Source: Rhizopus arrhizus | Lineage: Eukaryota; Mucoromycota; Mucoromycetes; Mucorales; Rhizopodaceae | DNA: 64,000 bases | Direction: 5' to 3' | Assembly (NCBI GenBank): GCA_024220505.1 | Contig: JAKZZE010000008.1 | Location: 1,612,001-1,676,000 of the forward strand | Part shown: piece by piece, positions 1 to 12,287 of the stretch | Position numbering within the stretch: the first letter of the stretch is position 1 | How the letters are laid out: each line of letters opens with the position of its first letter | Position numbers and translations under genes: made by a program | The notes under the pieces: generated by a model | What the model was told of the DNA's origin: nothing | What the model saw: only the letters and a program-made list of their open reading frames with translations | Database searches by the model: none

Positions 1-135
1 TATTAATATAGTAACAACAATAGCAATTCAATACATAATAAACTTTCTTTATTCTAATTCATTTGGATCTATTTGTAAATCTTTTGTATTTGTATATACT
101 TGCTTCGACTATTCAAATAACTAAGTACGTATTTC

Positions 136-1589
<1,454 letters not shown>

Positions 1590-2400
1590 AAGCATATAAA
1601 AGCATTTGCATGTACAAACCTGATGTACTCATTTGTTATGTGTGTGTTTGTATTGGAAAGAAAGAAAAAAAAAAAAAACGCGTTTTTTTATTATCAGAAG
1701 AGTCTGTACATGCCACTCCTTCCTTTCCATATATGGAATATGCTAACAGTATTTCGAACAGGCTGTCCGATGCAGGTGGTTAGCAGTCGTAAAACTGGTG
1801 GATATGCCATATATGGAAATGTAAGAAATTTTTTAAGTAAACGTTTACCTCATTGAGAATCTGACAAACCTAGAAAATGTCGAGACACGTATGCCTATGA
1901 GCTTGGGCCTAAAGATGAACAATTGAACAAAAAAATTAAGCCTTTGGCAGATAAACTTGAAACAGCGGAAATTTAGAAAAGCCTGTAACGTATATAGGAA
2001 CGATTAAAAGGCATATTTTTTATGCTACCTCAAATTCAAGCTTTTTCAGCAGCCAAATAAGGATGGATGGCTGGTACGACTGAACACACAGCTTATCCAT
2101 GAGCAAATGGCCTATAGAATACTCATATTGAGATATTGATGAAAAGCAATCAGATACTCACACAGGAAAAGTCAGCTTCAAGAAGACCATAAAGTTCGCC
2201 TTCTTAACTTCTTTAACGAGTGACCTTTTACTACAGTCAACGAATGTGACTGAGAGTTTGACTCAATCTTTCAAGGGGTTTGGTTTATATAATACTTGCA
2301 GGTTTATCAATATGTCAATTATTTTGGAGTCTAATAGGTCGGCAGCTTCGCATGCATTATGTAACGTTACTTTAATTGCTTTATGATCTAGTTTTTTTTC
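1590..2400. other. Gene-free stretch with stop-riddled coding-like pieces
   Basis: Upstream region of the RBBP4-like gene. It holds a poly-A tract near 1664-1677 and, on the plus strand from about 1900 to 2300, short frames interrupted by stops. One of them reads GKVSFKKTIKFAFLTSLTSD. I see no intact gene and cannot assign the fragments. Confidence 0.4.
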
Positions 2401-2539
2401 TCACATCCTAAAAGAAAATATGTAAGCTGGCAAAGCATGTCAAATATCATTATTAGATACTCACTCTGAAGATGTTGGACAATTCAGTAAGTAATTCTTC
2501 TCCAGCTTTACGTCGTGATTAACATATTTATTTAAAAGT

Positions 2540-3722
2540 TTCTCGTGAAATTCCTAAATGTTGTCGAATCCAATTGCATTTGACATTGTTTGGTTGTGCT
2601 AATCTTTTGTAACGATATTGTATGATGTAAGGACCTAAATTGATACCATTTAAAGTATGTACTAGTGAATGATGCAAACAAAGTCTACTTACAATATTTC
2701 ATGGATATTGGCGTTGACAAATAAACCAGAAGTTCTTGCCTCCTGATATAATTTCATTTGAAACCTTTTGAAGCCAATGCTAAAATTATAGCTATTCTCC
2801 AATATATGTAGTGAAGCGTTATTAGAAAACAAGGTTTGCTCGAATTCATTGGCATCTTTATCACTTATTGTATATATAATTTCATCCACTATTTCACCTT
2901 CTTGGGCCGATGAATTTTCCTCCTTCTCGCTCATACAAGAGGTTTCTATATCACTGGTTTGTTCACCCTCATTGTCTTTTAGTTGTGTTCCAGTCCTTCT
3001 TCCACTAGCCTTGATAGATAATTCTAAAGTCTTATTGTCTTCAGCTTCGACTGTATTTGCGTTATCTCGTAAGAATAAAAAGATTATAAAATTCAACGAG
3101 ACTTAAAAAAGTATCTTTTTATTTAGTATTATTGTATCTGGTATTTATATCCTTTTCATGAAGATTCAATTAAATCCTTTTCAAGATGCTTTAATTAATT
3201 ATAGCTGTAGGTCTAGTATGAATAAATCTTTAGTATGAAGGCATGTTTCTGGTTATGCAAGTGGACTGTTTATAATTATTTCTTAAGTAGATCTATTTTT
3301 CATTTATGTCTCATTGCATCAGGAGCTATATGAAAACAACTTGTATTGAGTTAAAGGAGTAGAATTAGATATGAGCAAACAATAGAGAAAAGACTGTAAT
3401 AAATCTTTGTAAAGCATTTACTACTCTGATTTCTTATAAATTGAATATGAATCATGTTTAAAGTTTGTTGGGATACGACAGTATCATCTAACTTAGCAAG
3501 TGTCTACAGTTTTTCAAGAATAACATGTAAGCCAGGGTCTCGCTTTCTATTTGGATATTTAGCAAAGAACGTTGTCTTCATTTTATTCTGAAGGTTAGCC
3601 TTTACATCGCTAATTTTGTCAAATTGCCTAGTATATGTGGAAACAAGGTCTTGATGGTCCACGACAAAGGCTACCAGAGAAGGATGTTTGCATTCATCTA
3701 CATATGTTTCTATTGCTACGGG
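2540..3722 (-). pseudogene. Decayed coding fragments, possible mobile-element ORF
   Basis: Three minus-strand pieces look protein-coding but cannot be joined into a whole gene. Piece one (about 3722 to 3504) contains HPSLVAFVVDHQDLVSTYTR and ends at a stop after HVILEKL. Piece two (3096 to 2689) is an acidic open frame of 135 aa ending NANIHEIL. Piece three (about 2663 to 2540) reads GPYIIQYRYKRLAQPNN and then IRQHLGISRETFK before a stop. A GTAAGT donor and a TAG acceptor lie between pieces two and three, but the joined frame does not continue cleanly. A 169-bp dispersed repeat sits between pieces one and two. I do not recognise the family; a remnant of a transposon-encoded protein is the simplest reading. 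Confidence 0.35.
3312..3480. repeat. 169-bp dispersed repeat, copy 1
   Basis: Aligns without gaps over 169 nt to 43263..43431, with about 12 mismatches by eye (roughly 93% identity). Starts CATTGCATCAGGAGCTAT and ends GGATACGACA. No open frame on either strand and no clear terminal inverted repeats, so it is probably a short non-autonomous element or the tail of a larger one. Confidence 0.85.
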
Positions 3723-4028
3723 TCAGGCAAACTGTTAATTATCAGACATGTGTGTTTTGTTCACAAAATAATGAAATGGAGATTGCGATAGGACCAGAAA
3801 TATGAATGGCTTTACTTTATAATAGATGTCCAGAGTTTATATATTTTTCACAGTGTAGATATTAATATGTTCTAAGCGGTTGGCGAAACGCCCTAAGCAT
3901 TACGCAGATGGTTAAGTGTTACATGCTGCGGGAGTCATGTTGTTATATATAGCTATAACGTTGATATTGAAAACACTGCAGATATGATACGATTATGATA
4001 TTTTTATACTGCGGTTGACATTTATAAG

Positions 4029-4390
4029 TAGAAGTATTGTAGCTTGTTAGTATTTGGGACTTGGATTGTATTAAAGGTAAGTTTATTTTGTTTAGAGTTT
4101 GGAGCCTTGAATGACTTGAATTTGATTAACTTGATTGAACGTTTAACAGTTCTTTTGATAGAGTAATTTGGCTTTGAGTGGTGACCACCAAATCTTTATA
4201 GATCAATAAGGTTAAGAGTAAGATTGTTTAATAAAAGATAAAAAAAAAGGGGTCTTTCTTGGTTCGTGATAACTTAGGTATCAGATCAGAAAGAATAAAT
4301 AAAAATAAAAAGAAAGGTAATTGTGACCCAATAAGAAAAGATTGCTTTTTAAGCGCAAGAAGATTTGATTTATTGAACGTTGTAATTTTT
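4029..4390 (+). repeat. Long direct repeat, copy A
   Basis: About 360 nt closely matching 5730..6085, with shared stretches such as GCCTTGAATGACTTGA, TTGATTAACTTGATTGAACG and GTATCAGATCAGAAAGAATA. It contains the first GTGACCACC box. Identity looks near 90% by eye, much higher than among the other array units, so this is a recent duplication inside the array. Confidence 0.8.
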
Positions 4391-5729
4391 CGTGAAAGGT
4401 ATTGTTTCGTTTGTTAAATGGCCTTAAGAGTTTAGAAATAATTTGACTTTTCTTTAAAGTGTAAAAGAATTTGAGATCAAAAGTTTGTGTTTATGTTGAT
4501 AAATTTGGTTTGCTTGTAGTAAGTGACCACCAGATCTTGTATTGTAGATCAAACAGTAAAAAGTAATAAAAAGTTTTCTTGATAAGAGAATATAAAATTG
4601 ATACGATGAAGATAGTTTGACTTCAAAGGACTTGACTTGATGTATATGTAGGGGATCAGAAAGATTTTAAATGTAGATCCTTGAATATGTTCTTTTTATT
4701 GAAGTTATGTTAAAAGTAAAATATATCAAAAGTGAAGTTCAATCGAAAAGTAAAAGGATGAAGGGATATTTATATAATTGTCATTTTTTTGTGTTTTTCT
4801 ATTTTTGAACTTTTTTTGTTCATCTTCAGGGACTGAGTCCCTTCTTCCGCAAAAGTTACACTGTGAGATTGGAGTTTATAGGGTTTATATAGTATAAATT
4901 AGGTTGTTTTATAAGATTCTTGATGTGAGACCAAAGTTTCGAATAGAGTTTGGTTCCAAAAGTAGTAATAATTTGAATATAAGTTCGCTTGTAATAAGTG
5001 ACCACCAGATCTTGTTAAGTAGATCAAACTTGTTTGTAATAAAGTGACATGATAAGAATATTAAAAGGTTTTACAATGAAGATAATTGGATTCAAGGGAT
5101 TTGTCTTGCTTGTGCTTTAAGAGTGTTATACCAAAAGATTCAGGGATAAAGATACTTGATTTATTGGATAAAATATATTTGAAATATCACAAAGAGAAGT
5201 TAAGATAAGTAAGTCAAGATAATGTTATTTTTCTTGGAGTAGTAAAGGTTGTTATTAATAAAGAGAGTTTTCTTGAGTTTTTACAAGTTTAGTTGCTTGA
5301 TGTGACCACCAGATCTTTTAAGTAAGATCAAATATAAGATAAAAGATAAAGATAAAAATAAAGGGAACAGGGACTTTTATAACAAAAGATTGCCTGTTTG
5401 TTTAAATGAAAAGATAAAAAGAATTGAACTTGAGTTATTTATTCAACTAAAAACTGAATTGAATTGACTTCAACAAGAGAAGGTATTTATATTGTTTCTT
5501 TTGTTTGTGCTTTTGACCTTTTTCACAAAAATGAAAATTTTCGGCTTGATCGGGTGTTACATTGTTACTTTCTTCTTGGTTGCAATAAGTGAGGTAAAAT
5601 AAAAATAAAAACTTGTCTATTTTATAGACAAAGAGAAATAAAGTTTCATTTTGATATAAAGTTCAAAAAAAGAATAAGGTTCAAAATTAAAAAATCACAA
5701 ACCGCAGCCATTGCTGGTTTTAATGTTGT

Positions 5730-6085
5730 TGTAACTTGTTAGTACTTGGGATTTGGATTGTGTTAAAGTGATGTAGATTTGTTTAGTTTGAAGTTTGAAG
5801 CCTTGAATGACTTGAGTTTGATTAACTTGATTGAACGTTTAACAGTTCTTTTGATAAAGTAATTTGATTTTAAGTAGTGACCACCAGATCTTTATAGATC
5901 AATAAGGTTAGGAGTAAGATTGTTTAATAAAAGATAAAAATAAAAGGGATCTTTCTTGATTCGTGATAATTCAGGTATCAGATCAGAAAGAATAAGTAAA
6001 AATAAAAAGAAAAGAAAAGGTGTTTGTGACCCAATAAGAAACAATTGCTTTTAAGCGCAAGAAGATTTTGTTTATTGAATGTCTG
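5730..6085 (+). repeat. Long direct repeat, copy B
   Basis: Partner of 4029..4390, offset by roughly 1.7 kb in the same orientation. Contains the fifth GTGACCACCAGATCTT box. It diverges from copy A after the AAGCGCAAGAAGATT segment. Confidence 0.8.
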
Positions 6086-6339
6086 TTATTTGGTTAAAAA
6101 TATTCATCTTATTTATATAAAAAAAGGCGTGGCTTATTGTTGGTTACAATCTATGTCGAACGACATCAATGTCGCTGGACATCAAAATTTGTTCTTGTGA
6201 TCATCATTGTTCTCCGGATCCAAAACTTCATCATTTGTGCTACAATGTTAAGTAAAATAAAAGAAAAACAAAAGAGATTTACTTTGTATGATATTTATTA
6301 AAATGATCAACAAGTAAAGTAAAATAAAAGTAAGTTCAA

Positions 6340-6364
6340 AGGTAAGTAAGTAAGTAAGTAAGTC
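6340..6364. repeat. (GTAA)n microsatellite
   Basis: Tandem GTAA units, about five in a row, inside the repeat array. Confidence 0.9.
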
Positions 6365-6985
6365 TTGATTGCTGCTAAAATGTCGAGGTATTTATATGTT
6401 TTTTGAGTTTTCTGATTATCTGTTGTTTTTGGTTTTTAGTGTGGAAAATTTTTGTATGAATCTACATAGCCATCTGAATTCAGACACTGTCTGTATTCAT
6501 TCAATTCTTGTGGTACAATTTTTTAATATTTTCCCATTGTGTGTGTTACAGTATCAAAAAAGGAATATTTGTAACACTGTAAGGTTCGTTATGTTTTCGG
6601 GTTTCGATAGGTTCGATATAAGTTGTTGAGATAAAGTATTAGGTCAATTGAGATCCAATAAGGGTAAGTAATTTGAATTATAGGCTTGCTTGTATATAGT
6701 GACCACCAGATCTTGTTAAGTGGATCAAACTTGATTTGTAAAGTAAAATGTAAAGAAATATAATAAAAATATAAAATGGATACAATGAAGATAATTTGCT
6801 TCAAGGGAATTCGACTTGTTTGTTATAAAATAAGAAAAATAGATTTTGTCTTTTAAGAGACTATTTATTCAAAGTAAAAATGGGTTTTTGAATAGAAGTG
6901 AATTTAAGTGAACTAAAGTGAATTGAAATAAAAGATATAGAGATATTTATATAAAAATGAAAGAGAAAAAGAAAAGGAAATAAGG

Positions 6986-7045
6986 TTGATATTTTTACTT
7001 GAGTTAATATTTTTACTTGTGTCGATATTTTTACTTGTGTCGATG
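6986..7045. repeat. 18-bp minisatellite
   Basis: Three tandem copies of a unit close to GATATTTTTACTTGTGTC. On the minus strand they would read as a repeated NIDTSK-type peptide, but the surrounding frame is not a credible gene. Confidence 0.85.
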
Positions 7046-7974
7046 TTGTGTATTTCAGTTAAATTACTGAAGTAAGTCGATTTCAAAGTCAGTTGTACTG
7101 TTGTAATTTTGTTTGGGTTTATTGGGTTAAGGTTTAAATAAACAGAGATTTGAGTTATAATTGATATAAGAGTTGACTTTTTGTGAATTGGATTTGGCTT
7201 GATTCGCTTGATATAGTGACCACCAGATCTTGTAAAGTAGATCAATCTTGTTTTGATTCGTAAAAAGGTTTGTTTAAAGTAAAAATAAAATAAAAAGGGA
7301 TACAATGAAGATAGTTAGCTTCAAGGGACTTGACTTTGTAATTATAATAGAATATCAAAAGAGCTTTTTTAAAAGGATAATTGATAAATTTATTCAAAGA
7401 AAAACAAAGTAAATAAAGTTGTAGATTTTGTAAGTAAAAGTTTTAAAGTGCAAAGATCGAAGTGAAGTTTTTATATCCTGAGGAATAAATCCTCAGTATT
7501 TATACTGTTTGGTGAGTTATTGTTTGGTCAGATTTGATTGGCAATATTAACTTTTGGATCGTTTGAAAAGATCGTACCAAAAGATCGTTCCTTTTGCTCG
7601 TTCAAAAAGTTGGTTCTTGTGTTACACTGTAATAAATTTTTCTTTTACTAGTTCGCTTGAGTGTGTTGAGTTGAGGTTTAAATAAACAGATTTAAGTTGT
7701 AATTGGTATAATAATTGCTTTTATATGAGTTGGATTGGCTTGATTCGCTTGTTATAGTGACCACCAGATCTTATAAAGTAGATCAAACTGTTTTAGTTAA
7801 GGTAGAATAAAAATAAAAAGATAAAGTAAAATAAAAAAGGGGATTTACAATGAAGTATAATAGCTTCAAGGGACTTCTTGTTCTTGATGTTAAATAAAAT
7901 AAGAGATAGTTTGCCTCTTTAAAAGAATATTTATTTGATAAAAAGAAAAAGTAAAAATAAAATAAGAGAGAAGT

Positions 7975-8011
7975 TAGGAAGTTAGAAGTTAGAAGTTAGA
8001 AGTTAGAAGTG
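7975..8011. repeat. 7-bp tandem repeat (GTTAGAA)n
   Basis: About five tandem copies of GTTAGAA at the end of the last array unit. Confidence 0.85.
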
Positions 8012-8335
8012 AAGTAATATTTTTTGAGATTATTATGTGAGGTTATTTATATGTTTTTGGGTTTTATGATTTTGTTCTGTTTTTGGTATTTTGAATGGTT
8101 GTTATAACATAAGAGGCGGTTGTTGTATAGTGTAAGGTGGTTGTTGTAAACTGCAAGGCGTTCGTTATAAACTGCAACGATTTAAATTCCGACGTTTCAT
8201 TCTTGTTTGTTACAACACTGTCCAAAATTTTATAGATGTCTTCATCATTCTCGTTACAACACTATCTAAAATGAGAATAAAATATACGACAAGCATTCAG
8301 AAGAAAAAAATGGAACGCTACCTGCGTCTTCAAGT

Positions 8336-8417
8336 CGTCACCAACAGGATTTGAACCTGTGCGGGCAGAGCCCATATGATTTCTAGTCATACTCCTTAAC
8401 CACTCGGACATAGTGAC
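8336..8417 (-). tRNA. tRNA-Ser(AGA)
   Basis: An 82-nt type II tRNA folds fully. The acceptor stem GTCACTA pairs with TGGTGAC with discriminator G. The D-arm is TCC-GAGTGGTTAA-GGA. The anticodon stem TATGA/TCATA encloses loop CTAGAAA with anticodon AGA. A serine-type variable arm GGGC-TCT-GCCC is present, and the T-arm ACAGG-TTCAAAT-CCTGT is perfect. No intron and no encoded CCA. It lies just beyond the repeat array. Confidence 0.96.
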
Positions 8418-9782
8418 CACGCATTGTTTGTTGAAACAAAAATTTTATATCTCTGTAAATTGTTGTCCGGTCCGGAAAACACGTGATTATTTGCCGGGCG
8501 TATTAATGTTCCTGACACTGTCGCTTTATTTCATTATGAGGGTCATTTGAAAGAAAGTTGAGAGACTTTGCAGCCTCAGAACTAAAACATATAAATAGTT
8601 GTTAATTTGTGTTGTAGAAGAGTAACTGACTGTAGTTGACATTGATAAATATAAGTCTTAATACAAGGTCATAATTAAATAAAATAAAATATAAGCTTAT
8701 TTATATAAGGTCATACAATCAATTCCAATTAAACATATTCTTTTAGAGTATGTTTTGTATTAATGAGAGTTCTTTGATAAGAAAAAGTATCAACTAAAAT
8801 AACAAAATTGAATCCAATGTCAGGAATATTGCTAATCTTTCACATAATTAAAACAAATCGTAAAAGAACGTTATTCAAATCAGTAAGGAATTCCTAGAAT
8901 AAAAAAGGTAATCTATGATATGTAAATGAAAAGTATTCATAATCATCATTATCGATGACACTTGCTAAAGTACTTGAAGATTAGAAGAAAGCTTACAATA
9001 GAAGATATCAAGCCATTTAATAGATATCTGACTTTGATTAGAATGCTTTTTACTTTAGCTGAAATCAGTATCAGTCTCAAAAAAAGTACTCAGACCATTT
9101 ATTTTCATTTATACCTTTTACTTGATTACTATTACCATTATATAACACTCTGAGTATATGTTATTAAATAAGATTATGTATATTTTTTTTTGAATTTATA
9201 TTTATTATCGTTTCTTGTGAACAAAACAAGATCATTCAAACTCCAAAATCTTGTGATATTAAAGTAAAAGTTTGGAATCTCAGTGTCTCAAAGTTATAAA
9301 TCAATAAATGTTGAATTATACTAGACACACCTCGTTTACTGTAGTCTCAAAATCTATAAATATTTCAACAGTCAAGAACACTGGCCTCAATAGTTTTTTT
9401 TTAGTGTCATGTGAGATCATTTAAATAGCCTTGAATAGTATTATATATCATGTATATCATAGAGCGTTGTATGTAATATACAGTATATTCAAATTTACCG
9501 TATTATTCATGATTTTAAGACGACGAGCTATATCTGTTAAGACGTTGTTTGTATTGATTAGGCACTATATGCTATTCTTGTACAATAGAGAATTTCAAAA
9601 GAACCATCAATTATTTTACTTTATTGATTGAGAAAATCAAGACACATATTTCACAAGTCTTTTATGTGCATGCTTTATAAAGATAACGACATTAATGTTC
9701 TTTTTGGTAGCTTGCTTAAGAGTGTTTTGTTATTGCTAAGTAAAAGTGATGGAATAGATGCGATAGTTTAAGTAAAGAATAG

Positions 9783-9820
<38 letters not shown>

Positions 9821-10943
9821 ACAGTGTTGCAATTGCGTATAGTTTTCAAAGATTGTAATTGTACAGTATAATACACACACCTTCTTTTCAATGATATAAT
9901 GTTATATCACTGAAAATAGCCCAGTCAGAGTATTTTAATAGGATAATAATAATTTCCCACTGGCATTTTAATATTTTACAATCATATGACATCTTTATTT
10001 TGCATTGCAAGTCTTTATTTAGGAATAAGAGCTTTAAAAAATCTTTGTTTTTTTTTCTATAATCAATTATCATTTTCTTTAATTTTTATTTTACAAAAGG
10101 TGTTTTATTTTTTTTTTCATTCTTTATATTGAATGATTAAAAGACGCTACTACTTTTCTGCTAATACAAAATAAATCAATGTGAATTACTTTTTTTATAT
10201 CATCAAGTTTAAAGAGACTAATTAATTTTAGAATTAGCAACGTTGATCATTAAATAAAGAATGCTGTGTACGACTATGGATGATGAAACAAAACGTAAAA
10301 TGGTACATGATTAGCCTTTGTTTCTGTCATACAAAAACAGCTTTGATTCTAGTGAGACAGTACAAACAATAATGACGGAATAAGTAATACTTTTTAAAAA
10401 AAAATCTTTTTTTTGAATTCAAATTAATACTCATTCACATGAAAGAAAGAAAGAGAGAGAGAAAGAGAGAGATGGGCAGTTTATCTTTTCGTATCTAATA
10501 CATGAATTACAAATATAGAATATAGGATAACTTGTAAAACTTTTTTTTTTTATTAAGAAAAGGAACAATCAAAAGTTTGTAACCAAGGATAATTATATCA
10601 TAATGAAAAGTTCTGGAATACCAATAAGATTAAATAAATAAAATATATAAAAAAAAAAAAAAAAAAAGTGCCACAAGATACCAGAAAAGTCGCTTCCGAT
10701 AACTTTTTTTGCTTATCAATTTATTCTTTTTTTTTTTTCTTATTTTATATATTTCCTAGGGATAACAAATCATATTTGATATAGTGGCTTTAGTGATCTT
10801 AAGGGTTATCAGGGACCCCCTCTATCGAATTGAAAATGTTGTAAAAAATACTAGTGTTAAGCTAATGATAAAATATTACAATTTCACATGTCAATCATCA
10901 ATATATCTCCGTCTGAATACAAGCTTTATTTCTTTTTGGGGAA
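8418..10943. other. Gene-free AT-rich region
   Basis: About 2.5 kb between the tRNA and the perilipin-like gene. It contains a long poly-A run (about 9784-9816), a (GA)n stretch near 10441-10472 and further poly-A/poly-T runs. The open frames are short with AT-driven composition; I see no gene. Confidence 0.6.
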
Positions 10944-10951
10944 TATATAAA
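10944..10951 (+). promoter_or_regulatory. TATA box of the perilipin-like gene
   Basis: TATATAAA 52 nt upstream of the ATG, at a spacing similar to several other genes in this window. Confidence 0.5.
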
Positions 10952-10995
10952 CAAAATGCTTTAATGCAACTTTTTTCTTCTCTTTTAATTTCAAG

Positions 10996-11793
10996 ATGAC
11001 CAAGAAACATAATTCAAACATAAAGAAAACATCAAATAAAGAAAATCAAGTTAATGAGCCTATTCCTACAGAAAATCCACTTGAAGTACTTGACAGAGAA
11101 GTTCATGCACCAGGTAATAAATACATGAAAAAAGATATTATTTTACTCATTTCATTTTATATAGACAGCTACATAATAAGATCAGATGAAGCCAATAAAC
11201 CAGTTGAAAACAACTTTTCATTCTTTTCAAGAGTTTGGTCTATTCCTCTTATTCATGACACCACAATCAAAGCTCAAGAAATTGCTAATCGATATACTAT
11301 CAGTCGTTTTGCTATGCAAAAAGCAGAGGCTGCAGCCAATCTTGCTCTTCATCTTGCCTCCCCTTATGCTGAACAATACAAGGCTCAATTGATGAAAGCG
11401 GATAAATTTGGCTGCAAGTCGTTGGATCTCGTTGAATCCAAGATTCCTCCTAGCACATTGTTGTCAAATCCTCAAAAGGCTTATAAAGATGTCAAGGGAA
11501 GAATCATGAATTATACAAATGAGAATGTCGAACAGCTGGTTGACAAATATTTACCCAAAGAAAACAATGACGAACATCTTCGTTCATCCTCAAAAGATCA
11601 TAAACAATCCTTAGCCAATGAGATCAAAGACAGATTGACTTACCGCGTTAAAACTGACTTTTCTCGTCTAGTGGAAAATCATCAAATCCTTCAAGGAGCT
11701 TATCAATCAATTCAGAAGGCTGGTGTTCGTTTGGAAGATATTCTAAACTCTCTTAAAGCTGGACATACCTCTACTCATGCAAAAGCAAATTAA
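10996..11793 (+). CDS. Perilipin-like lipid-droplet protein
   Basis: Probable coat protein of lipid droplets in the fungal perilipin family. Exons 10996..11113 and 11165..11793 (248 aa). The 51-nt intron (GTAATA...ATATAG) has no stop and a length divisible by three, so it could be mistaken for coding. Joining gives a P-D-S-Y junction. The core has alanine-rich amphipathic helices (AEAAANLALHLASPYAEQYK, residues about 95-115) followed by ADKFGCKSLDLVESKIP. That matches the perilipin pattern in which a three-helix repeat ends in a 'D..G...L..vE..fP' motif. The tail is polar (LEDILNSLKAGHTSTHAKAN). A TATA box lies 52 nt upstream. The family call is by motif resemblance, without a search. Confidence 0.72.
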   Translation: MTKKHNSNIKKTSNKENQVNEPIPTENPLEVLDREVHAPGNKYMKKDIILLISFYIDSYIIRSDEANKPVENNFSFFSRVWSIPLIHDTTIKAQEIANRYTISRFAMQKAEAAANLALHLASPYAEQYKAQLMKADKFGCKSLDLVESKIPPSTLLSNPQKAYKDVKGRIMNYTNENVEQLVDKYLPKENNDEHLRSSSKDHKQSLANEIKDRLTYRVKTDFSRLVENHQILQGAYQSIQKAGVRLEDILNSLKAGHTSTHAKAN

Positions 11794-12209
11794 TATTTGT
11801 CTTGAAAAAAAAAACAAAAGAAAAAAAAAATTGTAATAAAATTATCTTTCATGTTTTTCATCTCACTTTATGATTTGTTTCATATTTTATAAATCTTTCA
11901 ATTGAATTGGGTCGTTTTTGAATTTCTTTAAACTGGCATCTGATTTAAAAAAATAATAAAATTTGAACAATAAAATCATACGAGAAATAGAATTTGTTTT
12001 GAACTTTATTCATTTTCTGACATATTCATTAATAAACTTGTTCATGCCAACAAGAAAAATGTTCTTAAAGCTCTTCACATTCCCTTTCTCTCCTCGTAAA
12101 CGATGAAAATATAAAAGACTTTCTATTCGGTCTTTATTTTTTCCACACGAATTATGAGTCACTTTGACAGTGACTGCAACCAAGTCTTTATTGGATTACT
12201 TTATGTGGC

Positions 12210-12254
<45 letters not shown>

Positions 12255-12287
12255 CTTTATTGACAATTCACATTCTTGATCGCCAGC
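11794..12287. other. Intergenic region with a 43-nt poly-T tract
   Basis: Between the perilipin-like and chorismate synthase genes. It contains an uninterrupted run of 43 T residues (12212..12254) ending 33 nt before the chorismate synthase ATG. The tract may influence nucleosome exclusion. No gene seen. Confidence 0.7.

Larger units (their letters stand above)
4029..8100. repeat. Array of related non-coding modules with a GTGACCACCAGATCTT box
   Basis: The box GTGACCACCAGATCTT recurs at 4181 (CAAATC variant), 4523, 4998, 5302, 5877, 6699, 7216 and 7757, always on the plus strand. Each is followed within about 5-20 nt by a TAGATCAA-like half. In most copies (4523, 4998, 6699, 7216, 7757) a second box resembling TACAATGAAGATAATTTGCT, then TTCAAGGGACTTG, follows some 60-100 nt later. 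Units are 300-820 nt apart. GTTACACTGT or close variants punctuate the units (4855, 6571, 7621). No long open frame is present. It reads as a degenerate satellite or a cluster of short non-autonomous elements. Confidence 0.8.

Noticed and set aside
6913..7305. 130-aa minus-strand frame within the repeat array
   Set aside because: Made of minisatellite and AT-rich repeat sequence; not conserved among array units.
4181..7772. CRISPR-like array
   Set aside because: Repeats are eukaryotic, spaced irregularly by 300-820 nt and embedded in longer related modules, unlike CRISPR repeats and spacers.
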